From: Hemileia vastatrix
Taxonomy: Eukaryota > Basidiomycota > Pucciniomycetes > Pucciniales > Zaghouaniaceae
Direction of reading: 5' to 3'
DNA length: 64,000 bases
Assembly (NCBI GenBank): GCA_030280995.1
Contig: JASXTE010000014.1
Coordinates: 25,679,650 to 25,743,649 of the forward strand
Made by a program: the position numbers and the translations under genes. Under the pieces are notes generated by a model, which worked only from the letters and a program-made list of their open reading frames with translations, did no database searches and was not told where the DNA came from. Positions 10,559-20,055 of the stretch are shown one piece after another (within the stretch, counting starts at the first letter, position 1; each line of letters starts with the position of its first letter).

Positions 10559-10715
10559 GATGCTCACTGGTGGTCTCTAATCATTTTTATAAATTGAAGG
10601 GATCCCACCCAGTGATCATCATTATAAAAATTATCTTCTAAAAACTTTCATTTATTTTCTTTTCTTTTCAATTTCTCAAAATTGTGTAACCACATCAAGT
10701 TGCACTTGGATGTGG
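10559..10715 (+). other. Two further conserved hairpins in the A1 3' region
   Basis: Hairpin one (10559-10620) pairs GATGCTCACTGGTGG with CCACCCAGTGATCATC, with about two mismatches. Hairpin two (10690-10715) pairs CCACATCAAG with CTTGGATGTGG, with one bulge. Both recur, with changes, in A2 (44395-44545) and C2 (57925-57990 and 58298-58330). Otherwise 9995-10960 holds no gene I can support. Confidence 0.6.
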
Positions 10716-10762
10716 ATATGATGTCGAGGGTACGGCTCATCAAATGGCCGGGGGGCATCTTT

Positions 10763-10874
10763 AAAATAATAATAAAATAAAAAAAATAATAATAATAATA
10801 ATAATAATAAAATAACTAAAAAATAAAAAAATAAAAAATAAAAAAATAAAAAAATAAAAAAATAAAAAAATAAA
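10763..10874 (+). repeat. A/T microsatellite (AAT / TAAAAAA units)
   Basis: Runs of AAT and AATAAAA units, A-rich on the plus strand. They lie between the end of the sense pol transcript unit and the 3' end of the antisense ORF2 gene. A2 (44060-44222) and C2 (58508-59337) have A/T microsatellites in the matching place. Confidence 0.85.
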
Positions 10875-10960
10875 AGGTATTTTAGTTTTAGGTAGTTTAG
10901 ATGTTTATATTTTATTTTTCAAACATTATTCAAGAAAGCTACATACCAGGAAGAACACCA

Positions 10961-11949
10961 TCAAGGTTTGTTATCTTTTGAAGAATTGAAATTAGAAAAT
11001 TTAGAAGGACCTTGATCGATTTCCTGGGATTTGAATCTTATTTCACGGTCACAATAGTTTTGAAGCCAGTTGGCTATTTTGAAAAGGTCTCTTAACAGTT
11101 GCTCTCTCATCCAAGATTCTGATCTATCAGAGGGCGGGTATTGTTGGAAATAAGCGATAAGGTTATTAAAATTAGCAAAAAGCTTTTCAGACACTAGGTG
11201 AATTGGAACTCTATGGAATCTTGGATTAGGTTCTGGTAGTTCATAAGCTGAATATGAAATTGGAGAACCGGTGGAGGCTTATCAAATTAAAATATCAGCA
11301 AATTAAAACCTGAAGATTAAGAAATAAAAAGAGACAACTAACCTGTGTAAACACTATCATGATCATAGATAAACGGCTTACTTGGTAATGGAGTGAGATT
11401 TTTTATGTTTAGAAAAGGATTTTTTATTTTTGATAGATGAGGAGGACTGGTGTTGTATTTGGTGTTTGAAGTAGATGTTCTGGGCCTTTTGGATGAAAGA
11501 AGAGAAGATTAAGATTGCTGGCTATTATAGGACCTTTTGTGCTTCAAGATGTTGGAAGTAGGAGAAGAATTGTTAGAAGGTTGAAGCATGGTACTGGGAG
11601 CAGCAAGAGTTCTTGGGGGAGTAGCAGCAAGTCTTGATTGGAGAGAAGGACCTAGAGGAATAGGTAATGGAGAAAAAGGGATGGGATCTTTAGAGGTTGA
11701 TAGAATAGGGGGTGGAGCAGAAGGTGAAGAAGAAGGAAGAGGATTGCAGAAGGCCGCGAAGCTAGTAGCAGTAATGGGGAAAGAACCACAGTTCAAGCCA
11801 GAACATTTTCTTTTCTTCTCATAACAGGATAAACAGGCCCTGTTATAAGTGTGCTTTTGCCAGTTGAAAGTGAAGATACATTCCCTATGGGTGAAAGCAC
11901 AGTATTTGCAAGATTGATCAGCTGAAGCAATGAAGTCAGAAGGTTTCAT
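10961..11949 (-). pseudogene. A1 antisense ORF2: spliced Zn2Cys6-like protein, one nonsense codon
   Basis: Antisense to the element. Exon 1 is 11949-11343 and exon 2 is 11277-10961. The 65-bp intron has GT...AG ends and preserves the frame (924 nt, 308 codons). The N-terminus has six cysteines spaced C-x2-C-x6-C-x14-C-x2-C-x6-C (residues about 14-46) with basic residues YEKKRKC in the second half. That is the Zn(II)2Cys6 pattern, with a loop slightly longer than the usual 5-12. A Ser/Pro-rich middle follows, then a helix-prone C-terminus (FANFNNLIAYFQQYPP, SWMREQLLRDLFKIANW) that resembles the ORF1 C-terminus. One stop (about 11509-11511) interrupts exon 1. Zn2Cys6 proteins are usually fungal transcription factors; function here is inferred only. 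C2 has a decayed copy; A2 lacks it. Confidence 0.65.
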
Positions 11950-13092
11950 CTTGTTAGGAGATATTTTTTTGAAGAAGAAAACTTGAAACTAGGATGAAGA
12001 AAGCTGGTGGCAAAATCTGGGTTCAAGGAGAGAAAAGTTGCTAGGTCTACCAAGACCTTAAACTGGGCTGTTATCAAGCTGTTGGGTCCACCAAGACCTT
12101 AAACTGGATTTCTTATCGATTAAATGTTTGGTCCACCATGACTTTAAACTGGTAGTTCATTCATTGTTTAGTCCACTATGACTTTAAACTGGAAAATTAA
12201 TATCTGCAGGATAATTCAACATTCATTGGACCACTATGGCCTTATACTGGATTACTTGTCGATCAAATGTTTGGTCCACTATGACATTAAACTGGATTAT
12301 CAAATTTATTCAATCTTTGGTCAAGCCTAGGCCTTACTTAGGAATTTATCAAGTTATTTATGCACCTAAACAATCTTTGGTCCACCAAGACCATAAACTG
12401 GCAATCAATTATATGTTTGGTACACCAAGACTTTAAACTGGAATGTCAATCTTGTTTGGATAACTCAATTCAATCTTTTAATTTAACACTGTCCACTAAG
12501 ACTCTAAACTGGTTATTCAATTATTTCTGGAATTGGGTGCTGATAAGCTTTAGGAGGTTAAAATTTTAGGTGGTGATGATGCTAAGGAAAGCATGATGGT
12601 TAATTAGGTGAAATTTGTGGCGCTTTAACATGGTCTAAAGTTAATATTATTATTGGAAGCCTGGCAAAAGTATTTTATGGGTTTGCTGTATAGCAAAGTT
12701 TGAAAATTGTGATGAAGGAATCAGAAGTTAGGATGGTAGTTGGATTTTAGGGAATGATTTTTTAGTGCCTCATTGTTAGGCCATTTTTGGTGTGAAGCTT
12801 GGAGGACCTTATGGCGAGATTGGAATCATAGAATTCGGCTCAGTGGGGGGCCCTATGAGGTTGGAATCAGGAGTATTCGGCTCATAGGAAGATCCACTCT
12901 CTCAATGCTGTGACAAGAAAGAAGACTGGTATATGGGAGTCTGAAGGGATTCAAACCTTGCTCTCAGTAGTGGAATCATCACAAGATTTATATTTTTTTA
13001 TTTTATGTTAAGCCAGAGAAGAAAGAAAGCATCATTTATGTTGAAAGTTAAAGAAGACCAAGCAAAAAACAAATTTTTATCAAGTTATACTG
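11950..13092. other. Region between the two antisense genes of A1
   Basis: No gene is supported. 12044-12512 is the hairpin-motif array. 12513-13092 is unique AT-rich sequence. Around 12800-12900 are two related units (GGAGGACCTTATGGCGAG, then GGCTCAGTGGG and a second GGCTCATAGG) that recur in A2 (around 42895-43000) and in B (63830-63990). Confidence 0.6.
12044..12512 (+). repeat. Array of about ten hairpin-TAAACTG motifs
   Basis: Clear copies start at 12044, 12085, 12130, 12170, 12273, 12379, 12419 and 12490, with degenerate ones near 12229 and 12319. Spacing is about 40-50 bp. Stems are mostly GGTC/GACC, with GGTC/GACT and AGTC/GACT variants, followed by TTAAACTGG. The array lies just upstream of the antisense ORF2 start, in the position a promoter or 5' leader would occupy. 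Confidence 0.85.
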
Positions 13093-13782
13093 TTAGAAAA
13101 TATGATTTCTTTGAAATTGTTCAACATCATTATCAAAGCTTTGCATTAAAATTCTTCTTTTCATGAGTTTTTCATGGTTATAAGCTGGAGTTTCTTGAAA
13201 ATAGGCCAGCATTTTTCGTTTCAACTCATTAGTAAAGTCAAGAAAAAGATAGTGATGAAAATTTGGATAATGATTGATATAGTCCGTCTTCACTCTACCA
13301 ACATCATCGGTGTTGGTTATTTCGACAGCTAGAAGTTCAAATATGCTATTAAGTCATAGGTTTAGTCAATTTTGATTAAAAGTTTTTTAGTAAGATAATA
13401 GGGTCTTACATTTAGAGCCAGGAAACATAGTCTCAGCAATGTTGGTTGGGGGCACTGGCGTTATAGGATTAGGATCTTGTGAAGGCAAAATAAGGCCGGG
13501 ATCCGCTGATGAAGATTGAACTTTTGAAGCTGCTTTTGATCTTATTTGTTTTAAGAAGACAGGAATTTTTGATTGCTTTTTAGAAGTTGAGGGATCAGGG
13601 AGAGCTGCTGGTCCTAAATATACGTTTGTTTTAGAAGGAACTATTGGCCGGTTACATTTGACTTTTTTCACACGGCATAGGTCGCCAGATGTCCTGCCAG
13701 GAAGATTAGGGTTGGACATTAAACAAGGTACCTGGTATCGAGCGCAGAGTTCACATGGAGCAACAAGTTCTTTGGAAGACAT
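13093..13782 (-). CDS. A1 antisense ORF1: spliced Zn2Cys6-type protein
   Basis: Antisense gene starting about 125 bp from the 3' LTR and reading away from it. Exon 1 is 13782-13410 and exon 2 is 13328-13093. The 81-bp intron has a GTAAGA donor and CTAG acceptor; 609 nt, 203 codons, no internal stop. The N-terminus is a cysteine cluster CELCARYQVPC ... DLCRVKKVKCNRP. In A2 the spacing is exactly C-x2-C-x6-C-x12-C-x2-C-x6-C; A1 has Gly instead of the fourth Cys. The C-terminus is helix-prone (LKRKMLAYFQETPA ... LMKRRILMQSF) and resembles that of ORF2. Likely a DNA-binding protein by family; the target is unknown. The intron keeps identical phase and length in A2. Confidence 0.75.
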
Positions 13783-13893
13783 ATTAATGAAGATTAATTT
13801 TATAGTTGATTAAAGAAGATGGTGGTTGAAGGTTAAAGATGAATATTGTGTTCGACCACTTATGCAAAGTTATAAGAATGGGGAAATTCTCAA

Positions 13894-13905
13894 TTGGAGG
13901 GAGGA
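13894..13905 (+). promoter_or_regulatory. A1 polypurine tract
   Basis: TTGGAGGGAGGA lies directly before the 3' LTR start and would prime plus-strand DNA synthesis. Confidence 0.8.
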
Positions 13906-14994
13906 TGTGGTAGCCTAAAGTTTAGTATGGCACCTAAGTACGTAAATGGAGTTATTACGGCATGCAAGATTGGTGTTATTATTTTTATATAAAAGTGTTT
14001 TATTTAATTTATTTGAGTTTTAAATATGAATAAATTGGTCACAAGAAAATGCCTACACAAAAACAATTTATTTTACAGAGAAAACTTATTTTTACGGTCT
14101 GAAAAGTTTATTAGTATCAAGTCGAGTTACTCAAGAACCTTGGGAAATTTTTCCATAATTTTTACTATTTTTCTTATATTTTTAAATGAATTTTAAAGTT
14201 TTATAGAAATATTTACGTTTTCAGAAAATTACTTAAATTTGATGAATTTTTAGGGGGTAATTAGAGCTGCACAGACTACGAAATGAGTTTGGAATATAAA
14301 GGGGAAGTAGCTCTATTATGTGTAATTTTTCTAGATTTTTTATTATAGTTTTTAAGGTTCTAATTGAGTCTGGAAGTGCGGACGGACTCCGTACGGGCTC
14401 CGGATTGACTCTGGGAGAGCTCTGGAGGGGAAAACTTAGGCACGTGACTAGGAATACTTAAGCGCCTCTCAAACTCGAAATTGAAGGGGGGGGATACATC
14501 ATACAGCTTAATCTTTAACCACCATGGTCTCATTTTTTATTACTCAACAAATTAAATAAATTTTTAATACCCTTAAAACTTTATATTTTATATATATCAT
14601 TTTAGAAATACTACTCAACAATTTAAATCACACTTCATACAGGGTATCTTTAGAAAGGTCTTCACCACTGGGACTTGATTATTTCTGTCTCATAAAAATT
14701 TAAATTATTATAAAAACATAAAAGTCAATCTTTTCAGATCTTTCACTGGTACACCTTAATTGTTGTTATCAGTATTTCTTTCTCAACAGCCACTTTCTTT
14801 AAATCTCAATAAGCGTTAAACATATCAGAGTTTCATTATTTTTAACAATCAGATCCAAGTAGACTGGTTAGCTTAGTGATTTAGAATTCCCATTTTGTTA
14901 TTTTTATTGGAAGGACGGGGTTTTCAGCTAAATCCACACATCTCCTCTGGATTCTGCTTACAGCAAGGCAACTGTAAGAGTTTACCTTATCATA
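13906..14994 (+). repeat. A1 3' LTR
   Basis: About 1089 bp, starting TGTGGTAGCC and ending CATA. It differs from the A1 5' LTR at many more places than the two 5' LTRs of A1 and A2 differ from each other. Confidence 0.92.
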
Positions 14995-16501
14995 AAGGGA
15001 CTTGAGTAGCTGGAAGTCGATTGTTTGTATAACCCAGTCCTGACTCTTTCCCTAACAATCTCCACAAAATCCTCTCAAATAGCAGCCAGAATCGGAATAG
15101 GTTTGATTTGCCAAGGTTCATGACAAACAACAGGAATCAAGTAAAGTTCCCCATAAGAGTGCTTCAATACACCCCTTTCCTCCTCAACAAACGCCACAGA
15201 TTTTTCTCTTAGCACAATAATGTTCAACAACAACTTCTTTTCTTCTTCAGACAACCACCCATCAGGACCAAAATTTACAACTTTCAACCTTTCCATGGTC
15301 ACTCTAGCCATCTCTACAAATTCTGGAGAATTCTTCACCAAAGGAGTACAGTACGGATCTCTTGACAAAGGAGGTCTCTTTAAAGGCGTATTCAAACCCA
15401 CAGGAATTTACTCATTGACAGGCCTAATCTTCAGCGCTACCTTCTTATACTTTGCCGCTCCACCTTCAACTTGACACCACACAATATGGGGGGAGGACTT
15501 GCTAGCGAGTCCGCAACCTTGGACCCAAACTCACCACAGGTTGAACACACATTGAGCTATTGATAAAGGAACCATACAATCAGGGATGAACACCACTGAG
15601 CAGAACAGTTTTAGGTGGGTGTTCAAGTAGAGTTCAGTATGGGTTCAGTATGAGTTCAGTCTGAGTTCCATCTGAGTTCCATCTGAGTTCAGGTTGAGGA
15701 CTTGCTAGCAAGTCCACCCCCTATATTGCGTAGTGTGAGGGATCTTCAGGAATTCTTCACTACCAGACTTTTACACCCCAATCTCACCATTCCAAAACTT
15801 TTCCGCAATTCCACATCTTCATCCTCACTTCCAACTTCAAAATCTTCAAATCTTGATTCATCTTCTGAATCACATCTCCTAAAATTGTGCAGTTTATCCT
15901 CATGCTGGAGGTCCAAAAATTGATCTTGATGATCTTCTCTCTTCAAAATTTTCTGCAGTTTAACCTAATTCTGGAGGCCCAAAAATAGATCTTGACAATC
16001 TTCACAAAAATATTTTGCGCCCTCTTTATTCATTATCTTCAGATTTTTTTCCTGATTTTCATGAATTATCTTGAAATTTTTATCTTCTTTTCTTGAGTTT
16101 TCTTCTGACCTACAAAAATAACCAGGGGTTTCCCCAATGCTCACAGGTGTGGCCCAGGTAATGTTTTTGAAAAGTGTAGAAGAAACCCTAGTGGTGCACA
16201 ATTGGAAAGACTTACTTTTAGACCCCAATCTCATGGCCCCAAAACTTTTCCGCATATCTTTCAATAAAGATATATAACCAATCTTCTTCTTTAAACTTGA
16301 ATTAAAAATAATTAAAAATCTTGAGATAGAACAGAGACTTGATAAAAAACTTGATAAATACTTGCAGAGAAGAGAAACATTAAAAAGAGAAATTTGAAAA
16401 TCCACTTGGTATATCTCCAAGGGATCTGACCTACTACAACCTGGGATTTCCTCATCTTGGGGAGAGGTTGTAGCACTAGGGTGATCAGCCCTCATTACTC
16501 T
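14995..16501 (-). pseudogene. pol: C1 pol, 5' part (linker and RT N-terminus)
   Basis: In the -1 frame after the slippery site. A linker with MRADHPSATT and a serine-rich stretch comes first. Two hairpin-TAAACTG motifs at about 15896 and 15956 encode DLQHEDKLHNF-like peptides. The RT N-terminus (ATG at 15401) has GLNTPLKRPPLSRDPY, VTMERLKVVNFGPDGWLSEEEKK and SVAFVEEERGVLKHSYGE. Stops follow, and the frame breaks off at A1 around TSSYSS. An insertion of unrelated sequence around 15480-15715 containing short CATCTGAGTTC-type repeats separates parts of the linker. Confidence 0.8.
15590..15700. repeat. Short direct repeats (GAGTTCAGTATGG-type)
   Basis: Five to six tandem units of about 13-15 bp built on GAGTTCA/GTATG or CTGAGTTCCAT, inside the C1 linker. 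They are not seen in the matching part of C2. Confidence 0.6.
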
Positions 16502-18872
16502 AAAAAAGACAGACTCTCAATAGAGCCTGAGCCGCACTCCAAAAAACCAGAGGCAGCACCCACTTCCTTCCTTCTCCAACAGCAGTCCATGCACCGGCAC
16601 ATTGAAGATAAACCAGGCCTAGTCTCCCAAACATCCTCTCCAGGGGATGACAGCCTCATGTGAAGCCTCCTTTCGTCTTCACCAGTCAACTCCAAACTGA
16701 TTCCCAAATCAAATTGATAACCAATTCTTGCCTGAAAATCTATCAAGAATGGCCCACCCAAAACTGCTTTTACATTACCTTTAGCAATGTAAAAATGAAC
16801 CTTCCCTGAGGCTCCTCCAACATCTAACTTTACAAACTCTGAAGTTCCAAGCAATTCAGTGAATGCCACCTATCCCTCTCAAATTCCCACCAATACCAGT
16901 TTTGATGGGGAGGCCCATATGAGTTGCCTCAAACAAAGAAATCAGGTTTATCTGAGAACCTGAATCCACCAATACCCTTGCCTCCCTGAAATTCAGAATG
17001 ACATTGACATATCCCAGAGGAGCAGAAAAATTAGTTTCCAACCCCTCACCAAACTTTTCAGAAGAATCACAAATGTACTCTACCTCACCAGAAGAAACCC
17101 TTCTCCTGGTCAACAACTTTTTCTGCCTATCAGCCAACCCTGGACTGATAGCATACAATCCCCCATAAGATAGGGAAACCTGACCCTGATTCATCCTTTC
17201 CAGGACAGAGTCCATAACATTAACTTGACCAGACACTACTGGCCTCTCAAAGTGAGCTCTTTGCTTCACCACCTTGGTCCTAGAAGATTCATGAAGACCA
17301 GCACCACCAACAGATTTACCATTAACAGGAACCAAACCAGATCCCTCACCAGAAACTCTGACTCCAACAGGCTTTGGAAATGAAGCCAAAGGGACATCCT
17401 CCTCAGAGTCATAATCCACCTCCATTGGCATTGGATCACCATTCATATCCAATGTGCCAAAACTAGGGGGGGCCATATCAACCATACCCTTCTGCATCTT
17501 GTACAGCTCCTCTTTGCTGTACCTCTTCCTAGCTGCACTCAGCTTAGGATCCCCCTTTGAAGCATTTGGCTTTGGTTGGGCCTGAGAACTGCTCTTAGGC
17601 CTACCCACCTTTCCTGCTTCCACATCATAAACACCAGCCAAGCATTCACCACTTGACTGTCCACCACAAGAATACAACTCCAAACCACCAAAGGAAGTAG
17701 AAAAAGAGACCTTATTGACCTCCTTCACCTTTCCCTTGACGTCCTCATTGCCTTAACAGAAGACTTCCCCTGATCAGGAATCTCCTCAAACCTTGGACTC
17801 CTTTGATTGAGACCACCCCTTCTCCTGACCAAATCAACAGGAGCCTGCCCCTCACTGGGCTTCACAAAAGAACCGTCAGGGAACATAAAAACCCTGCCAT
17901 CAAACATTACTTTTCCTTCAGACACATCTCTGTTCAATGCCCAATAATCATTGGACCTGTGCCCCCTCCTACTGCAATAAGAGCAAACCCAAGGATCACT
18001 CCTACCAGCCTTCCTTTCAAAATCTCTAGGCTGAGAAGGTGCCTTATTAACCTTCTTGGCCTCCTGAACAAAAATGTGCAGCTGCTTTGTAAGATCAGCC
18101 AACTGCTCCACCATTGGGTCTCTCTACTGTTTGTGAACCTGCACCAAATTCTTCTCCTCCTTCTTCTCCCCAACTTACTCTTCAGCCAAAGCCTCACTAA
18201 CTTTGCTGACATACTTGGCACACCCCTCCTGATAGGTGTCCACAGCCAATAACTTCAAATGGGCCTCAACAGCCTCCTTCACCTTATCCAAGGCAGGCAA
18301 CATCTGATCCCCATTAGAAAGAGTTTTCATCAATTACTTTCTTGACAACTCCTTCAACACATCCATCCTGACATCTCTAGCCAGGGCAGACCAAAAAACA
18401 TCTTTGGCAGCATTTTCATGTGCCAGCTCCTCCACTTCCACCAAATATTCCACCACAGGATCAAACTGTAGCAGAAACTTCCTGTAACTATGTAAGTTAC
18501 CAACACCACCATAAGATTGCCATTCACTGACAACCTTGTTCAGATCCACCATAGTGAACCTGACACCCCATCTATCAACCATCTCCCTACACAGCAATTT
18601 CCAATCCCTCTTCTTGTAGCCAGACATGGCCACAATCTACTTCTCCACTGACCTATCACCAATGAAGAAGATAATCTGCTTCACCATGTCCAGGTAGGAA
18701 GCACCATCCACTCCAGCAGCAGTTTCATACTTCTATAGAAACCACTTGACATCCTCCCCATTAAACTTGGTACCATCCCAAGTTTTAATCTTCACACACT
18801 CCCTAACCATCACAGATGGAGGACCAACCCCCCACTGACAGTCACCACAGGAATAGCAGAACCAGAAGCCAT
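16495..18872 (-). pseudogene. gag: C1 gag-protease with stops and frameshifts
   Basis: Likely start at 18872 (MASGSAIPVV). Recognisable pieces: REMVDRWGVRFTMVDLNKVV (capsid-like, near 18582), a zinc knuckle CSYCSRRGHRSNDY whose last Cys is replaced by Tyr (near 17975), a Ser/Lys linker, and protease with VLVDSGSQINLIS (near 16960). The gag stop at 16495-16497 directly overlaps pol. Several in-frame stops and at least one indel near the N-terminus and near 16860 show it is inactive. Sequence is roughly 90% similar to the C2 copy by eye. Confidence 0.85.
16501..16507 (-). promoter_or_regulatory. C1 -1 frameshift heptamer (T TTT TTA)
   Basis: On the minus strand the gag codons read TCT TTT TTA GAG TAA, giving T_TTT_TTA, two codons before the gag stop. 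The same heptamer is the known frameshift site of several retroviruses. The -1 frame continues into pol. Confidence 0.8.
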
Positions 18873-18942
18873 TCCTCCTGACCAAAACACCAAAAAGAGC
18901 CAACCAAATCAAACAGAGATTCCAAAGAGCTAGCAAGTTCCA

Positions 18943-18959
18943 CCCCACGTTGGGCGCCA
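18943..18959 (-). promoter_or_regulatory. C1 primer-binding site
   Basis: TGGCGCCCAACGTGGGG on the minus strand, two to five bases inside the LTR end. Confidence 0.8.
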
Positions 18960-18961
18960 GA

Positions 18962-20055
18962 AATGTACACAATCCTATAGTACTAGCTATACGCCTTGCC
19001 CAAGGGAGTTGGAGAAAAACCAGAGAGAAAAACCCCTGTCCCTTTAGAAAAATAGAGTGAGATTTACTTGCTAAAGTAAGTTGGTTCCTGTTTTGCTAAA
19101 GCTCCTGTTTAACACACTTGACTGCTTGATGAGCCAAGAAAGTAGTCCCCAGATAGACTACCAGACCAAAGAACTGAAATGTAGAACAAAGTCCACACCA
19201 GAGACAGCAAAGATACTTGATGTAGGTTGCAAATCCACACCAGAGACAGCAATAATCCTTGCTATAGCTTGCAAGACTATAACAGAGAAACAGTTTCCAA
19301 AGTTAAGTTAAATGAAGAACTCACTTGCAACAAACACAGCCAATTGTGGCCAGAAAACAGTGAAAACTGAGTGAGGAACAATGATATCACCTCTGGATGG
19401 TTGTATGATGATTAAGGTTGCCCCAAACTGTCTTATTCACTATGTACACACAGACCACTAACTAAGAGCCCATGTGCACCCACCAATCTGGCACCTGTAC
19501 CCGCTAAATTGCATAAAAAACCCTCCTGGAGCACTCCCCAACCTCCTAAAACAGAGGCGGGCGGGCCACCCTACGTCGGAGATGCCGCCTGAAGCGGCCC
19601 GGCCCCCCCAAAGCCAGAAAACCAATAAAAACCACTAATCTACTTAGAAAAATTAGCTACAACTATTAAAGCCTTTAAAACACGGAATTTCACTATAACA
19701 ACATTGTGACATGAAATATAGAGAAAAATTAGCTCTATCAAATGGTACTAAGCACTTAACCTTAAGACTTAAGGTTAGCCCGTAAAACACGAAAAACAAA
19801 ATTAAAGAGCAATCTTTTATAAACGAAAAAGAAGGAAATGACCCCTTAAAACTCAGAATATGAAAAATGTCTGCAAGACATAAAATATAGAGAAAAACCA
19901 GGGCTATCCAATGATAGAACCCACATACCCGCAGACCCAATATCCACGGAATAAAACCAGAAAAATACCCAATTCTTTAACAGATGTCAATTAAGACATG
20001 CACAAACCACGCCAAATCACACAACAAAGGCCCCTTCCAATGTTGGAAGACCACA
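18962..20055 (-). repeat. C1 5' LTR
   Basis: About 1094 bp; starts TGTGGTCTTCC at 20055 on the minus strand and ends near TGTACATT. It includes a GC-rich island (19555-19620) with several CGG and CCG triplets in otherwise AT-rich sequence. The inner boundary is uncertain by a few bases. Confidence 0.85.

Larger units (their letters stand above)
1976..14994 (+). mobile_element. Element A1: 13-kb Ty3/gypsy LTR retrotransposon with antisense genes
   Basis: LTRs at 1976-3084 and 13906-14994 share TGTGGTAGCC starts and ...CATA ends. A TGGCGCCCAAC primer-binding site follows the first and a purine tract precedes the second. Order: gag-protease, pol (RT, RNase H, integrase), 3' hairpins, A/T microsatellite, antisense ORF2, hairpin array, antisense ORF1. 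The pol frame carries several stops and one frameshift, so the copy is not autonomous. The flanks do not form a target duplication (left ends GGCGG, right begins AAGGG), unlike sister element A2, so one end has probably been exchanged. Confidence 0.92.
14995..20055 (-). mobile_element. Element C1: 5' part of a Ty3/gypsy element (minus strand)
   Basis: 5' LTR (about 18962-20055), primer-binding site, gag-protease and the first part of pol read leftward and stop at the A1 insertion. Its right end (outer LTR end, TGTGGTCTTCC on the minus strand) abuts the C2 5' LTR about 120 bp inside that LTR, so C1 appears to have inserted into C2. The 3' half lies beyond A1 and the left edge. Frames are broken by several stops. 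Confidence 0.85.

Noticed and set aside
12044..12512. CRISPR-like array of spaced repeats
   Set aside because: Repeats are degenerate with covarying stems, spacers are irregular, there are no cas genes, and the context is a fungal retrotransposon.
12895..12960. tRNA-like A box (GGCTCAGTGG) and B box (GGTTTGAATCCC on the minus strand), suggesting a tRNA gene or SINE
   Set aside because: The boxes are in separate repeat units with no cloverleaf that I could draw and wrong spacing.
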